DNA from: Caldilineae bacterium
Lineage (GTDB): Bacteria; Chloroflexota; Anaerolineae; DUEN01
NCBI GenBank assembly: GCA_011176545.1
Contig: DUEN01000003.1
Span: 1-64,000, forward strand
Direction of reading: 5' to 3'
DNA: 64,000 bases
A model generated the notes under the pieces. The model worked only from the letters and a program-made list of their open reading frames with translations, was not told the origin of the DNA and ran no database searches. Below, piece by piece: positions 20,578 to 30,229 of the stretch. Both the position numbers and the translations under genes were made by a program. Numbering within the stretch: the stretch's first letter is position 1; each line of letters opens with the position of its first letter.

Positions 20578-21705
20578 TTGGCAAAACGTAAGATCATGGT
20601 CGTAGATGACGACGAAGACCTGTTGCGCCTGATGGGGCTCACGCTGCAGGTGGCGGGTTATGACGTCGTCACGGCCTCCAACGGCGCCGAGGCGTTGACG
20701 AAGGTACGCACCGAGAGGCCTGATCTCATCCTGCTCGACGTCATGATGCCGGAGATGGACGGATTTGAGACTTGTCGTCGGCTGCGTCGGCTGCCCGAGG
20801 GGGCGGATATTCCAGTGATCATGCTCTCCGCAGCCGATCAGGTGTCGGACAAGGTGAAGGGGCTGCAGGTCGGCGCGAACGACTACATCACCAAGCCCGT
20901 GGACTCCCGGGAGCTCCTGGCCCGCATCGAGGCCCATCTGCGGCCGATTTACGCCCGGCCGGCCCGCATCATCGCCCTGCTCGGCAGCAAGTCCGGCGTC
21001 GGGGTGACTGTGTTGGCTGTTAATCTGGCCATCGCTGTGAAACAAATGGTCGAGGAGGAGGTGGCCTTGTTGGACTGGCATCTCCCGATGGGAGATGTCG
21101 CCATCGCGCTGAACCTCACGCCGAGGCACACCCTGGATGATCTGGCCTCGAAGATTGACGATCTGGACGCCCAGATGCTTGAACAGGTCATCGTGCGGCA
21201 TCCCTCGGGACTTCAAGTGATCTCGGGAGGGCGGGCCCTGGATACCACGGCCCTGACCCCCGTGGCGCTGGAGTCGGTGCTGGATATCCTCAGCAGGACG
21301 GCGGCCTATATCATCATCGACGCCGGGGCGCGAACGGAGCCGGAATGGCTGGAGCCCTTGGGAATTGTGGATGAGCTGTTGTTGGTGGTGACCCCGGAGC
21401 TGCCCGCCCTGCGTCGCGCCGCGGTGTGTCTGGAGTGGGAGAGGCAGCATACCTTGTTCGGCGATCGGCTTTACCTGATCATCAATCGGGCGGGGATAAA
21501 GGGAGGGATCCCACCGCGTGAGGTGGAGGAGTTGTTGGGCCTGCAGGCCCGTGCCCGGTTCCCGGACGATGTGGAGTCTGTCATGTTGTCCCTCAACCAG
21601 GGGGTGTCCCTGGTTGAGAACGCCGCGCGGTCGGCTCTGACGCGAGCTATCAAACGGTTGGCTCAGGAGATCGTACAGGTACCGGAACAGGAGGCCGGAC
21701 ATTGA
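20578..21705 (+). CDS. Response receiver fused to MinD/ParA (CpaE/TadZ-like) domain with atypical P-loop
   Basis: TTG start; REC domain IMVVDDDEDLLRLMGL...LILLDVMMPEMDGFETCRRLR; then ALLGSKSGVGVTVLAVNLA. Confidence 0.88.
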   Translation: MAKRKIMVVDDDEDLLRLMGLTLQVAGYDVVTASNGAEALTKVRTERPDLILLDVMMPEMDGFETCRRLRRLPEGADIPVIMLSAADQVSDKVKGLQVGANDYITKPVDSRELLARIEAHLRPIYARPARIIALLGSKSGVGVTVLAVNLAIAVKQMVEEEVALLDWHLPMGDVAIALNLTPRHTLDDLASKIDDLDAQMLEQVIVRHPSGLQVISGGRALDTTALTPVALESVLDILSRTAAYIIIDAGARTEPEWLEPLGIVDELLLVVTPELPALRRAAVCLEWERQHTLFGDRLYLIINRAGIKGGIPPREVEELLGLQARARFPDDVESVMLSLNQGVSLVENAARSALTRAIKRLAQEIVQVPEQEAGH

Positions 21706-21751
21706 CCTCGGGCGTGGACCCACATCATCCCTTTGGCGAAAGGCCTGAGGC

Positions 21752-22603
21752 GTGATGTCTCTCCCCATCTACGTCTGTCGCAACGGTGATCTGATCCCGG
21801 CGGAGGAAGCCAGGGTCTCCATCTTCAATCCAGCACTATACACGGCTTTCGGCGTCTACGAGTCCATCCAGTGTGAAGGGGGCGTGATCTTTCACCTGGA
21901 GGATCATCTGGAACGATTGGCGCGCTCGGCCTGCCTTCTGGATATGCCCCTGCCGGCCGATTTGAAGACGATTGCCTCGTGGATACCTCCTCTGTTGCAG
22001 GCCAATCGCAGCCCCACCTGTCTGATCCGCCTCTACGTTTTGGGCCCCAACGGGCGAGAGCCGGCTCTGGCCTTCGTCTGGCCCGAGGCGCCCCGCTCTT
22101 TCTCGCGAGCGTTGTATGAGGTGGGGGCCACCGCGGCGCTCTATTATGGCGCTCGGGCGCTTCCCCAGGCGAAGTCTTTGAATACGCTGGTGAACTTCCT
22201 CGCGCGCCGCCATGCGCAGGCGATGGGAGCTCATGAGGGGCTCCTGGCGCACGATGGCTATATCTACGAGGGAGCCAGCAGCAACTTGTTCGCCGTGCGC
22301 GGCGGGCGTATCGTAACCCCTCCTGAGGAGACCGTCCTTTCTGGCGTCACCCGGGAGATCGTGTTACGCCTGGCCAGGGAGCATGGCATCCCGATCTCCT
22401 TTGAACTCCTCCCCGAGGCCGACATCCCTCTCTGGGATGAGGCGTTCATCACCTCCACCAGTCGCCACGTCATGCCGCTGGTGCGGATCAATGGCCAGCC
22501 GATCGGCTCTGGGAAGGTAGGCCCTGTCACGCGGTGTCTCATGGAGGCGTTCGAGGCGTATTATCGGGACTATCTAAGGAAGCATCCGCCGGTTGTCACG
22601 TGA
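21752..22603 (+). CDS. PLP-dependent class IV aminotransferase (branched-chain/D-amino acid aminotransferase-like)
   Basis: KSLNTLVNFLARRHAQAMGAHEGLL, YEGASSNLFAVRGGRIVTP, ITSTSRHVMPL. Confidence 0.9.
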   Translation: MMSLPIYVCRNGDLIPAEEARVSIFNPALYTAFGVYESIQCEGGVIFHLEDHLERLARSACLLDMPLPADLKTIASWIPPLLQANRSPTCLIRLYVLGPNGREPALAFVWPEAPRSFSRALYEVGATAALYYGARALPQAKSLNTLVNFLARRHAQAMGAHEGLLAHDGYIYEGASSNLFAVRGGRIVTPPEETVLSGVTREIVLRLAREHGIPISFELLPEADIPLWDEAFITSTSRHVMPLVRINGQPIGSGKVGPVTRCLMEAFEAYYRDYLRKHPPVVT

Positions 22604-22828
22604 GGATCTCTGGCTACCCTTGTACAGGTACCCCATCATGATTTGCATGGGGCATCGCCCTGTGCTAGGATTCCCGGCGTTGGCGGCGCAGTGGCCACGA
22701 GAGCATGTCTGGATGTCTTATCGCCGAGACGCCAAGGCTGCAAAGCTCTTTTCGTTTTCGCTCATATGTCATACACGACAAAAGCATATAGACAACGCAT
22801 GTGTTGCCTTTGCATATTTACATAATAT

Positions 22829-22856
22829 GTAGGGGCGACCGGCCGGTCGCCCCTAC
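22829..22856. repeat. REP-like palindrome, perfect 28 bp, core GACCGGCCGGTC
   Basis: GTAGGGGCGACCGGCCGGTCGCCCCTAC. Confidence 0.95.
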
Positions 22857-23053
22857 AGAAGATCGTGCTCCCTATTCCAATATGAGCGTTTCGTTTGTCA
22901 TACGTGATACAAGGTTCTCTTATCGTACGTGGGCTGGTGATGCTCCTTAATGCCCTCATCTCACCGGGGAGATGTGAGGGCCAGGCCCGTAAGATGCCAC
23001 AAGCCATGCCATGATATCAGATTCTCTTTCAAACCCTGATAAGGGACTTTCTT

Positions 23054-24631
23054 ATGAACACATCACGCTCTTTGAAGATCCTCTTCCTTTCCGCGGAAGT
23101 CGTCCCGTTCGCCAAGACGGGCGGCCTGGCCGATGTGGCCGGATCGCTTCCCAAGGCGATACGGGCGTTGGGTCATGACATCCGCATCGCGATGCCTCGC
23201 TATGGTCGCGTCTCACCTGACCGATTTGACCTCAGGCCCAAGTTAGATCCCTTCCCTGTCCCTCTCGATGATATGGAGGAGCCCGCCTCCATACTAGAGG
23301 GACACATCGGAGAGGATGTACCGGTCTACTTCGTGGAAAACGCGCGGCTGTTCGATCGGGAAGGCATCTACATGTACCCGGACGATGCCGAACGCTTCAT
23401 CTTCTATTGCCGGGCGGCGTTGGAGATGTGTCGGCAGATGGGATGGCGACCGGACGTCATCCACTGCAATGACTGGCACACGGCTATCATCCCGAATTGG
23501 ATGCAGACCGTCTATCGTGATGATCCCTTCTTCAAGGACACGGCCACGCTCTATACGATCCACAACCTCGCCTATCAGGGAATCTTCGGCTATCGGGTGC
23601 TGGAGATCGCCGGCCTTGAGGAGTACGGCTTCATCGCTCATCCGGACCTGGCGCCAGACCTCAACGACGTGGTGGATCTGATGGCGAGGGGCATCCTCTT
23701 CGCCGATATCATCAACACTGTGAGCGAGCGCTACGCTCGGGAGATCCTGACCCCAGAGTTCGGCGAGCGGCTCGATCCGATCCTGCGGGATCGCCGCGAT
23801 CGTCTGTTTGGGGTGCTGAACGGGATCGACTACGAGGTGTTCAACCCGGCGACGGACCCCCATATCGCCTCGCGTTTCGATAGCGATCATCTGGAAGCCC
23901 GGCGGCCGAATAAGGCCGCACTTCAACGGGAGGCGGGCCTGCCCGAACGCGAGGATATCCCCCTGATCGGCGCGATCTCCCGTCTGAGCGATCAAAAAGG
24001 GTTTGACCTGATCGCCGAGATCATCGATGCCTGGATGCAACACGTGCCCAGCCAATTCATCTTATTGGGCACGGGGGAGCAGCGCTATCATGAGCTGTTC
24101 GAGGGGATTCAGGAACGTTATCCCGACCGCGTCGCCGTGTTCCTCACGTTCAACGCGCCCCTGGCTCAGCGCATTTACGCCGGAACGGATATGTTCCTGA
24201 TGCCCTCACGATTCGAGCCGTGCGGATTAGGGCAGATGATCGCCATGCACTATGGATCGGTGCCCATCGTGCGAGCTACTGGCGGGCTGGCGGACACAGT
24301 GAGGGATTACGATCCGCGCACAGGCGAGGGGAACGGGTTCTCCTTCAAGTCCTACGACGCGCTGGCCTTGTACGCCGCGTTGGTGCGGGCTGTTGAGACG
24401 TTTAAGTATCGTGATGTCTGGCGCAGGCTGATGCTGCGTGGTATGCGCGCGGACTTCTCATGGCAGCGATCCGCCCGGAAGTATGTGGACCTGTATTACC
24501 GGGCGATAGCGACGAGGCGGGGTGCTCACCGTCCAGAGGAGTACCCCACGTGGCGTCGCGATGGCACCGCGGAGCGCATGGGAGGACACCAGGTTGTGGA
24601 GGATGAAGGTGAGTCGAATCGCGGAGTTTGA
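23054..24631 (+). CDS. glgA: Glycogen synthase
   Basis: LFLSAEVVPFAKTGGLADVAGSLPKAIRALGHDIR, CNDWHTAIIP, IHNLAYQG, RFEPCGLGQMIAMHYGSVPIVRATGGLADTV. Confidence 0.95.
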   Translation: MNTSRSLKILFLSAEVVPFAKTGGLADVAGSLPKAIRALGHDIRIAMPRYGRVSPDRFDLRPKLDPFPVPLDDMEEPASILEGHIGEDVPVYFVENARLFDREGIYMYPDDAERFIFYCRAALEMCRQMGWRPDVIHCNDWHTAIIPNWMQTVYRDDPFFKDTATLYTIHNLAYQGIFGYRVLEIAGLEEYGFIAHPDLAPDLNDVVDLMARGILFADIINTVSERYAREILTPEFGERLDPILRDRRDRLFGVLNGIDYEVFNPATDPHIASRFDSDHLEARRPNKAALQREAGLPEREDIPLIGAISRLSDQKGFDLIAEIIDAWMQHVPSQFILLGTGEQRYHELFEGIQERYPDRVAVFLTFNAPLAQRIYAGTDMFLMPSRFEPCGLGQMIAMHYGSVPIVRATGGLADTVRDYDPRTGEGNGFSFKSYDALALYAALVRAVETFKYRDVWRRLMLRGMRADFSWQRSARKYVDLYYRAIATRRGAHRPEEYPTWRRDGTAERMGGHQVVEDEGESNRGV

Positions 24632-25754
24632 GAAGACACGTGCGCCTTTGTCAGAGCCATTGCCTGAGATCAGGCCGGGCATTGTCGATCTCGCGCGGAT
24701 GGTAGAGCGATTGCCAGCCGCGGCCCAAGAGCGTTTCCGACGGATCTTTCACGTGAGCGAGACCATAGGACACCTCGACCCTCCCGAGTCCATGCACGCC
24801 TGGATCAGGGGGTACTTTGGCTCCGTCGATGTGGTCGTCGCCCAGAGGATCGTCAAGGTGACGAACCTCGTGACGATGGAGGGGGCTTTATTCAATGAGC
24901 TGCGCGCCCGGCGGCCCATCGAGGCGCGAGCGACCAGCGATATGGTGGCCGAGGCGCGCACGCGGACGGGGGATCCCTTCTGTCATCCGGAATCCGGCAC
25001 GCCAGAGGACGTCTTCGGTCGGGTGCGCGGCCGATTTTGTGTCACGGCCTCCAACATCGCCAAATATGACGGGTTTCACGGCATCGTGATCTTCCGCGAG
25101 CATGATCCGCTGCGATTTGGCGAGGAGCAGGTTGTGGACTACATCTCCACGGCCCTCGCCTGGGCGGAGGAGGTCATGGCTCGCGACCCGGAGGCCTGCT
25201 ACTTCTTCTTCATGTGGAATTGCCTGTGGAAGGCGGCTGCCAGCATCCTTCACGGTCATGCGCAGGTGACGATGACGCGGGACATGCACTACGCCCGCAT
25301 CGAGGGGTGGCGACGAGCCGCACAGGCATATCGTGCCACCTATGGGAGCCATTATTTCGATGATCTGTATCAGGTCCATGCCGACCTCGGCCTCGCGTTC
25401 GAGGTCGAGGGCGTGCGCGTCATCTCCTACCTGACGCCCGTGAAAGAGCGGGAGACCCTGCTCATGGCGCCTGAGTTAACCGACGCGCTCAAGCGGGCGT
25501 TATATCGGGCGCTGGCCTGCTTCCGGGATCGGATGGGCGTGCTCAGCTTTAACGTGGCGCTCTATCTGCCACCCCTGGGGCCTGTGCCCGAGGACTGGTC
25601 CGGCTTCCCGGCTATCTTCCGCCTGGTCGATCGCGGGGATCCCGTCAACCGGACAGGGGACATCGGCGCGATGGAATTGTACGCGGCGAACGTCATCGGC
25701 ACGGACCCGTTCTACGTGAGCCAGCAGATGCGCCGCGCGTTTGGCATCGCATGA
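24603..25754 (+). CDS. GalT/HIT-superfamily-like protein
   Basis: ILHGHAQVTMTRD (HxHxQ-like); ATG at 24603 preferred over 24522; overlaps the glgA 3' end by 29 bp. Confidence 0.65.
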   Translation: MKVSRIAEFEKTRAPLSEPLPEIRPGIVDLARMVERLPAAAQERFRRIFHVSETIGHLDPPESMHAWIRGYFGSVDVVVAQRIVKVTNLVTMEGALFNELRARRPIEARATSDMVAEARTRTGDPFCHPESGTPEDVFGRVRGRFCVTASNIAKYDGFHGIVIFREHDPLRFGEEQVVDYISTALAWAEEVMARDPEACYFFFMWNCLWKAAASILHGHAQVTMTRDMHYARIEGWRRAAQAYRATYGSHYFDDLYQVHADLGLAFEVEGVRVISYLTPVKERETLLMAPELTDALKRALYRALACFRDRMGVLSFNVALYLPPLGPVPEDWSGFPAIFRLVDRGDPVNRTGDIGAMELYAANVIGTDPFYVSQQMRRAFGIA

Positions 25755-25772
25755 AGGATATCGGAAGGGCTT

Positions 25773-27120
25773 ATGTCCTCCATCATCCCCCGGCGCAGGA
25801 TGTGCGGGCTTTTAGCGCTCGGGCTCGCCATGCTCATGGGAGGATGTGCGATGAGTGAAGCGACGTCACAGTCAGCTGAGGGAGGATCCACAGGAATGTC
25901 TGGGCGGTTGTATGGTGGGGTAGCTATCCGTCGGATCACGCCTGATCTCTCCGGACGGCGCGTGTATCTTGCCGGGTTCGGGCGAAACCGCGTGGCCACC
26001 GGGGTGCATGATGACCTCTGGGTGCGTGCGTTGGCCCTCAGCGACGGCTTAACCACGGTCGTCCTGGCGGCCTTTGATCTGATCGGATTATTTCAGGATG
26101 ACGTGGTGCAGATCCTAAGCGCGTTGCCGGACCATGATGTGACGCTGGATGGCGGCATCCTGGCCTCCACCCATACGCACTCTGTCTGGGCCGGATACCC
26201 TGGGCCTATGGGGGCCGGACCGAGAGACGTCCGGCGTCGATCGCGGGGTTCTGGCCTGGATACGGGCCCAGGCGGTGGAGGCGATCACTGAGGCGGTGAA
26301 GGGGATGCGGCCGGCCCGCATTCGGGCGGCCTCCGTCCCAGCGCCGGGGTTAGCGCGTAACGCTCGCGATCCGGAGATCATCGACGATCAACTCTCGGTC
26401 ATGCGCGTGGAGGACGAGCAGGGGCAGGCGATCGCCACTGTGACCAACTTCCCGTGCCATCCGGAGGTGCTGTGGAACGATAACACCGTGATCACCTCCG
26501 ATTTCCCTCATTTCCTGCGGGAGCGCATCGAGGAGGCCGGAGGTGGGGTGGCGATCCACTTCAGCGCTGACCTGGGCGGGATGATGACCCCCGATGTCCC
26601 CGCGCATACCTTCGCCGAGGCGCAACGCATGGGCGAGCGGCTGGCGACGATCGCCCTGGATGCACTGGCGGACGCGTCACCCCTGCCTGTGGATCGCATC
26701 GGGTGGTGGCGACGGGAGTTCGAGGTGCCTCTGGCGAACCCTTTGTTGGAGATGGCTCACCAACTTGGGTTGATCCACCGTCACATGGAGAGGCGGGATG
26801 GCCGTACGGTGATCAAGACGAGCGCTGGCCTGCTGACGCTGGGAGCCATGCAGATGCTGGCGGTGCCCGGCGAGGTGCTGCCGCGACTGGGGCTCAAGTT
26901 GCGGGCCTTGTTGCCGGGGCCTTATCGCTTCATCATCGGCCTGGCGAACGATGAGCTGGGCTATATCCTGGATCCCTCCGAATTTCATGCGCCGGAGGAT
27001 TATTTCGATCCCGGCGACGCCTATGAGGAGAGCATGTCCATTGGCCCGGATATGGGGACGGCGCTGTACGACGCGGCGCGATCCTTGATTGAGGAGACAC
27101 GCCGGGAGGGTTGCATATAA
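25773..27120 (+). pseudogene. Neutral/alkaline non-lysosomal ceramidase-like gene, frameshifted (ORFs 25773-26291 and 26149-27120)
   Basis: N-terminal GGVAIRRITPDLSGRRVYLAGFGRNRVATGVHDDLWVRALAL...ASTHTHS continues in another frame as SGPDTLGLWGPDRETSGVDRGVLAWIR; TCTG duplicated at 26181-26188. Confidence 0.8.
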
Positions 27121-27300
27121 GAGCGTGTCTGAGGAGCACGGAAAGGAACCACTAAGGCACTAAGACTCCAAGATAGACATAAAGAAAGAACGCATAGAGG
27201 GTCGACTGGGCTAATGGGAGAGACTTGATTTATTGCTTCAGGCCCTTGGTGCCTTCGCTCATATTAGAATAGGCAACACCCGCTTCCTTAAAGGCGTGTT

Positions 27301-27330
27301 TTGTAGAGTGCACGGCCGTGCACTCTACAA
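27301..27330. repeat. REP-like palindrome, perfect 30 bp, core GCACGGCCGTGC, arms TTGTAGAGT
   Basis: TTGTAGAGTGCACGGCCGTGCACTCTACAA. Confidence 0.95.
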
Positions 27331-27343
27331 TTCAGCCATTCTG

Positions 27344-27370
27344 GTAGGGGCGAGGCATGCCTCGCCCTAT
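27344..27370. repeat. REP-like palindrome, core GAGGCATGCCTC
   Basis: GTAGGGGCGAGGCATGCCTCGCCCTAT. Confidence 0.9.
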
Positions 27371-27418
27371 TCTAATGCCTTGGTGGCTTTGTGGTTATCG
27401 TCCTTTCAGTGGGACGCG

Positions 27419-28369
27419 TTAGCCTATGGGGTGAATCGTGTCCACCGCTGGCGCTAACTCCCGATAGGTGATCGTCCACACGGTGGCGTGGAATGCTTGG
27501 TAAGCTCCCTGGATCACCGCCATGGGCAGGAGGAAGGTCACCAGCCCGATGGGAAGGCCGACCGCCCAGGCGGCCACCCGGGATCCGGTGAGCGTCATCG
27601 CGAGCAGCGCGGGCGCCCCGCCCGCGGCCAGCGCGCCCAACCCCACGATGATCACGACCGGAATCATGACCAATCCCCAGCCAATGGCCACACCCCACAT
27701 CAATAAGGCCATCAGGAGGACGTCCTTCCATCGGGCGATAAATAAGGCATAGCCACGGCGGAGGCTCTCCGACCAGCTTTGGTCATCCAGGACAGCGCAA
27801 CGGGCCACCAGTTGATGCCAGATGCCCACCAGGGCGCCGATGATGACCAGCACCAGCAGGGCGAGCAAGCCCAGGCCAACCGTCAGTACGATGGCGAAGA
27901 TCCGCGCCCCGGCGTTGTCGATCAACAACAAGAGCAACGGGGAGAGCGCGATGGCGATGATGAAGAGCGCCAAGAGGAAGAGGGGTACGCCGATGATGAG
28001 GTCGATGCCGAACAGGCGCAGCGCCCGATGATCCCATCCCAGGGCGAAGCCGCGTCGCACCTCGGGCGCTCGGTCGTAGATCAGCTTTTCGTCGATGAGC
28101 CGATATAGCCCGGTCCGGGCTACATACTTCAGGATGAGGCCAATGATGACCAGGATGGCGATGAGACAGGCCGCTCCTAACAGTAAGGCCTGCCAGCCTT
28201 CCGGCAATGAAGGGAGATTACCCTCTCGAAAGCGCCACTGTGTGTGGCCTCCACGCGGGATGTTGAAGCTCCCGCCGCCCGTGAGGAAGAGGATCGCCCC
28301 GAAGAGCCACAGCGCCTTGGACTCCCATGTCAGGCGCAGCGATCGGCGCAGGATATCAACGTGGTCCAT
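27419..28369 (-). CDS. Multi-pass membrane protein
   Basis: Several hydrophobic segments; MDHVDILRRSLRLTWESKALWLFGAILFLTGGG; ORF extends to 28390. Confidence 0.7.
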   Translation of the reverse strand: MDHVDILRRSLRLTWESKALWLFGAILFLTGGGSFNIPRGGHTQWRFREGNLPSLPEGWQALLLGAACLIAILVIIGLILKYVARTGLYRLIDEKLIYDRAPEVRRGFALGWDHRALRLFGIDLIIGVPLFLLALFIIAIALSPLLLLLIDNAGARIFAIVLTVGLGLLALLVLVIIGALVGIWHQLVARCAVLDDQSWSESLRRGYALFIARWKDVLLMALLMWGVAIGWGLVMIPVVIIVGLGALAAGGAPALLAMTLTGSRVAAWAVGLPIGLVTFLLPMAVIQGAYQAFHATVWTITYRELAPAVDTIHPIG

Positions 28370-29033
28370 AATCGGCCTCCGCTTGATCATGACGGGAGAG
28401 ATGCCCCCGATGCCACAGGAGCCATAGCGATAGGATGTATCCCACCCCCAGCACGCCCGCCAGCAGGCCGAAGAGGGCCATCGAGAACAACACCCCGGCG
28501 ACGGCCTCCCATTCGGGCGGGACGGAGATCACACTCGCTCCCCATCCCAGGACCCCGGAGAGCGCACGCAGCGTCATCCATTCGAGCACCTGGTTGGCCC
28601 TCACGATGCGGATCTCATCGAAGGGGCCGACGAGCTTCCGCGCGTCGACCAGCCCCAGGGCGGTGAGCAGGGAGACCACCAGGAGGAGCACTCCGGCCGC
28701 CTGCGTGATGAGGTTAGAGAAGAGAAATCCGGCCGACGGGACCCACCGCAGCCACGAAGGTAGCGGGGCCGCGGTGCGCGGGCGATGGGGAAGCTGTCTC
28801 TGTAGCTGGTGCCACATCTCCGCTGGTGGCTTGATCGCTGACCAGGGCACGGGGTGGGCATGGTGTAGAAGCTCCCGAAGCCGGGTGAGCTCCTGCAGGG
28901 TGCGCTGACAATATGGGCACGAGGCGAGATGCGCATGCAGCCGCTCCCGCTCCGCGTGAGGTAGCTCGTCATCATGATAAGCGATCAGGCGCAGCGACCA
29001 TTGTTGATGGTCATCCGTCATAGGGCTCCTCAT
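28356..29033 (-). CDS. Zinc-finger anti-sigma factor
   Basis: AYHDDELPHAERERLHAHLASCPYCQRTLQEL (HxxxCxxC) plus later TM segments; overlaps the sigma gene by 4 bp. Confidence 0.87.
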   Translation of the reverse strand: MRSPMTDDHQQWSLRLIAYHDDELPHAERERLHAHLASCPYCQRTLQELTRLRELLHHAHPVPWSAIKPPAEMWHQLQRQLPHRPRTAAPLPSWLRWVPSAGFLFSNLITQAAGVLLLVVSLLTALGLVDARKLVGPFDEIRIVRANQVLEWMTLRALSGVLGWGASVISVPPEWEAVAGVLFSMALFGLLAGVLGVGYILSLWLLWHRGHLSRHDQAEADYGPR

Positions 29034-29605
29034 TCGTGGGCTTTTAGATAATTTTCCAGCTCTTCGCGCAGGCGTTTGCGCGCGTAATTCAATCGAGACA
29101 TCACGGTGCCAATGGGGATATCGAGCGCTTCGGCGATCTCCTGATACGATAGGCCCTCATATTCCCTTAGGATCAACGCCGCCCGGCTTCGCTCGGGCAG
29201 CCGGGCGATGGCGGATCGGACCACCTCCGCGTCGAGGGTTTGATCGATGCTCTCCGTCGCCTGCGTCGCGTCCGGCAGGGTGACCTCCTCCAGCCCGACG
29301 GTGGGCCGTTGGCGCCGCATCTCGTCGATGGCCGTATTGACGGCAATCCGGCAGAGCCAGGCTCGCAGGCTGGTCGAATCTTTGTCCTTTCTTTGGGTGT
29401 GGAAGCGCGGCAGGGCCTGCCATGCCTTTAAAAAGGTTTCCTGGGCGATGTCCTCAGCGAGCTGCGGATCGTTACACAGGCGATAGGCGACACTGACCAC
29501 CAGCCGATAGTAGCGCCGCACCAGCTCACCGAAGGCTTGCTCGTCTCCTTGCTGGCTGCGCCGAATCAATTCCGCTTCGGTGGCTGTGCGGGCCATCATG
29601 TCCAA
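29030..29605 (-). CDS. RNA polymerase sigma factor, ECF (sigma-70 family)
   Basis: GELVRRYYRLVVSVAYRLCNDPQLAEDIAQETFLKAWQAL; LPERSRAALILREYEGLSYQEIAEALDIPIGTVMSRLNYARKRLRE. Confidence 0.95.
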   Translation of the reverse strand: MDMMARTATEAELIRRSQQGDEQAFGELVRRYYRLVVSVAYRLCNDPQLAEDIAQETFLKAWQALPRFHTQRKDKDSTSLRAWLCRIAVNTAIDEMRRQRPTVGLEEVTLPDATQATESIDQTLDAEVVRSAIARLPERSRAALILREYEGLSYQEIAEALDIPIGTVMSRLNYARKRLREELENYLKAHE

Positions 29606-29692
29606 GCCCTTGCGACAGGTGGTCGATCCGACTCGTCAGATAGAACGGCTGAGGGCAGTCGGGTATTCGAATGGGCGGAGGACAGGAGAGGC

Positions 29693-30229
29693 TCATACGC
29701 TCTCACGGGGGCGATATTCCGTTTCCAGGATGCTCATCCAGATGAGATCATGGTAGCGGCCATGGCGGAACTCCGCGTCCCGCCAACGACCTTCGATTTG
29801 AAAGCCTGCCTTTTCATATAGGCGAATGGCTCGCCGGTGCTCAGCGTAGACCCTCAGGTATATGCGGTGGAAGTTAAGCTGTCGGAACCCGTAATCGATG
29901 AGGGCGCGCAGGGCGTCGGTCCCCAGGCCCTGGCCCCACAGGGACTTCTCCCCGATGAAGAGGCCGCATTCGGCCGATCGATTGCGCCAGTTGATGTGTG
30001 AAAACCCACATCCGCCCACGTGCCGGCCGTCCTCCAGCGTCTCGATGGCGAAGTTCAGCACCGACTGGTCCGTCCTCTGTGCTGAATACCAGGCCTCCTC
30101 GTCCTCCAGGCTCCAGGGCCGGTAGATGCCGAAGTACTTCAGCACATCAGGATCGTTGAGCCATTTCACGTAGCGAGGCAGATCATCTCGCTCGACGGCC
30201 CGCAGGCGGACTTTCTCTCCCCGGATCAT
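29693..30229 (-). CDS. GNAT N-acetyltransferase (RimJ/RimL type)
   Basis: IRGEKVRLRAVERDDLPRYVKWLND, GQGLGTDALRALIDYGF, YEKAGFQIEGRWRD. Confidence 0.92.
   Translation of the reverse strand: MIRGEKVRLRAVERDDLPRYVKWLNDPDVLKYFGIYRPWSLEDEEAWYSAQRTDQSVLNFAIETLEDGRHVGGCGFSHINWRNRSAECGLFIGEKSLWGQGLGTDALRALIDYGFRQLNFHRIYLRVYAEHRRAIRLYEKAGFQIEGRWRDAEFRHGRYHDLIWMSILETEYRPRESV

Larger units (their letters stand above)
27147..27396. repeat. Composite intergenic repeat: outer AACCACTAAGGCAC... arms, inner CGCTCATATTAGAATAG element, two nested palindromes
   Basis: Direct reading; inner segment 27256-27376 flanked by GCCTT direct repeats. Confidence 0.7.

Noticed and set aside
22593-22832. 79-aa and 60-aa ORFs in the 22.6-22.8 kb intergenic region
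   Set aside because: They read through the composite repeat element; no domain or RBS support.
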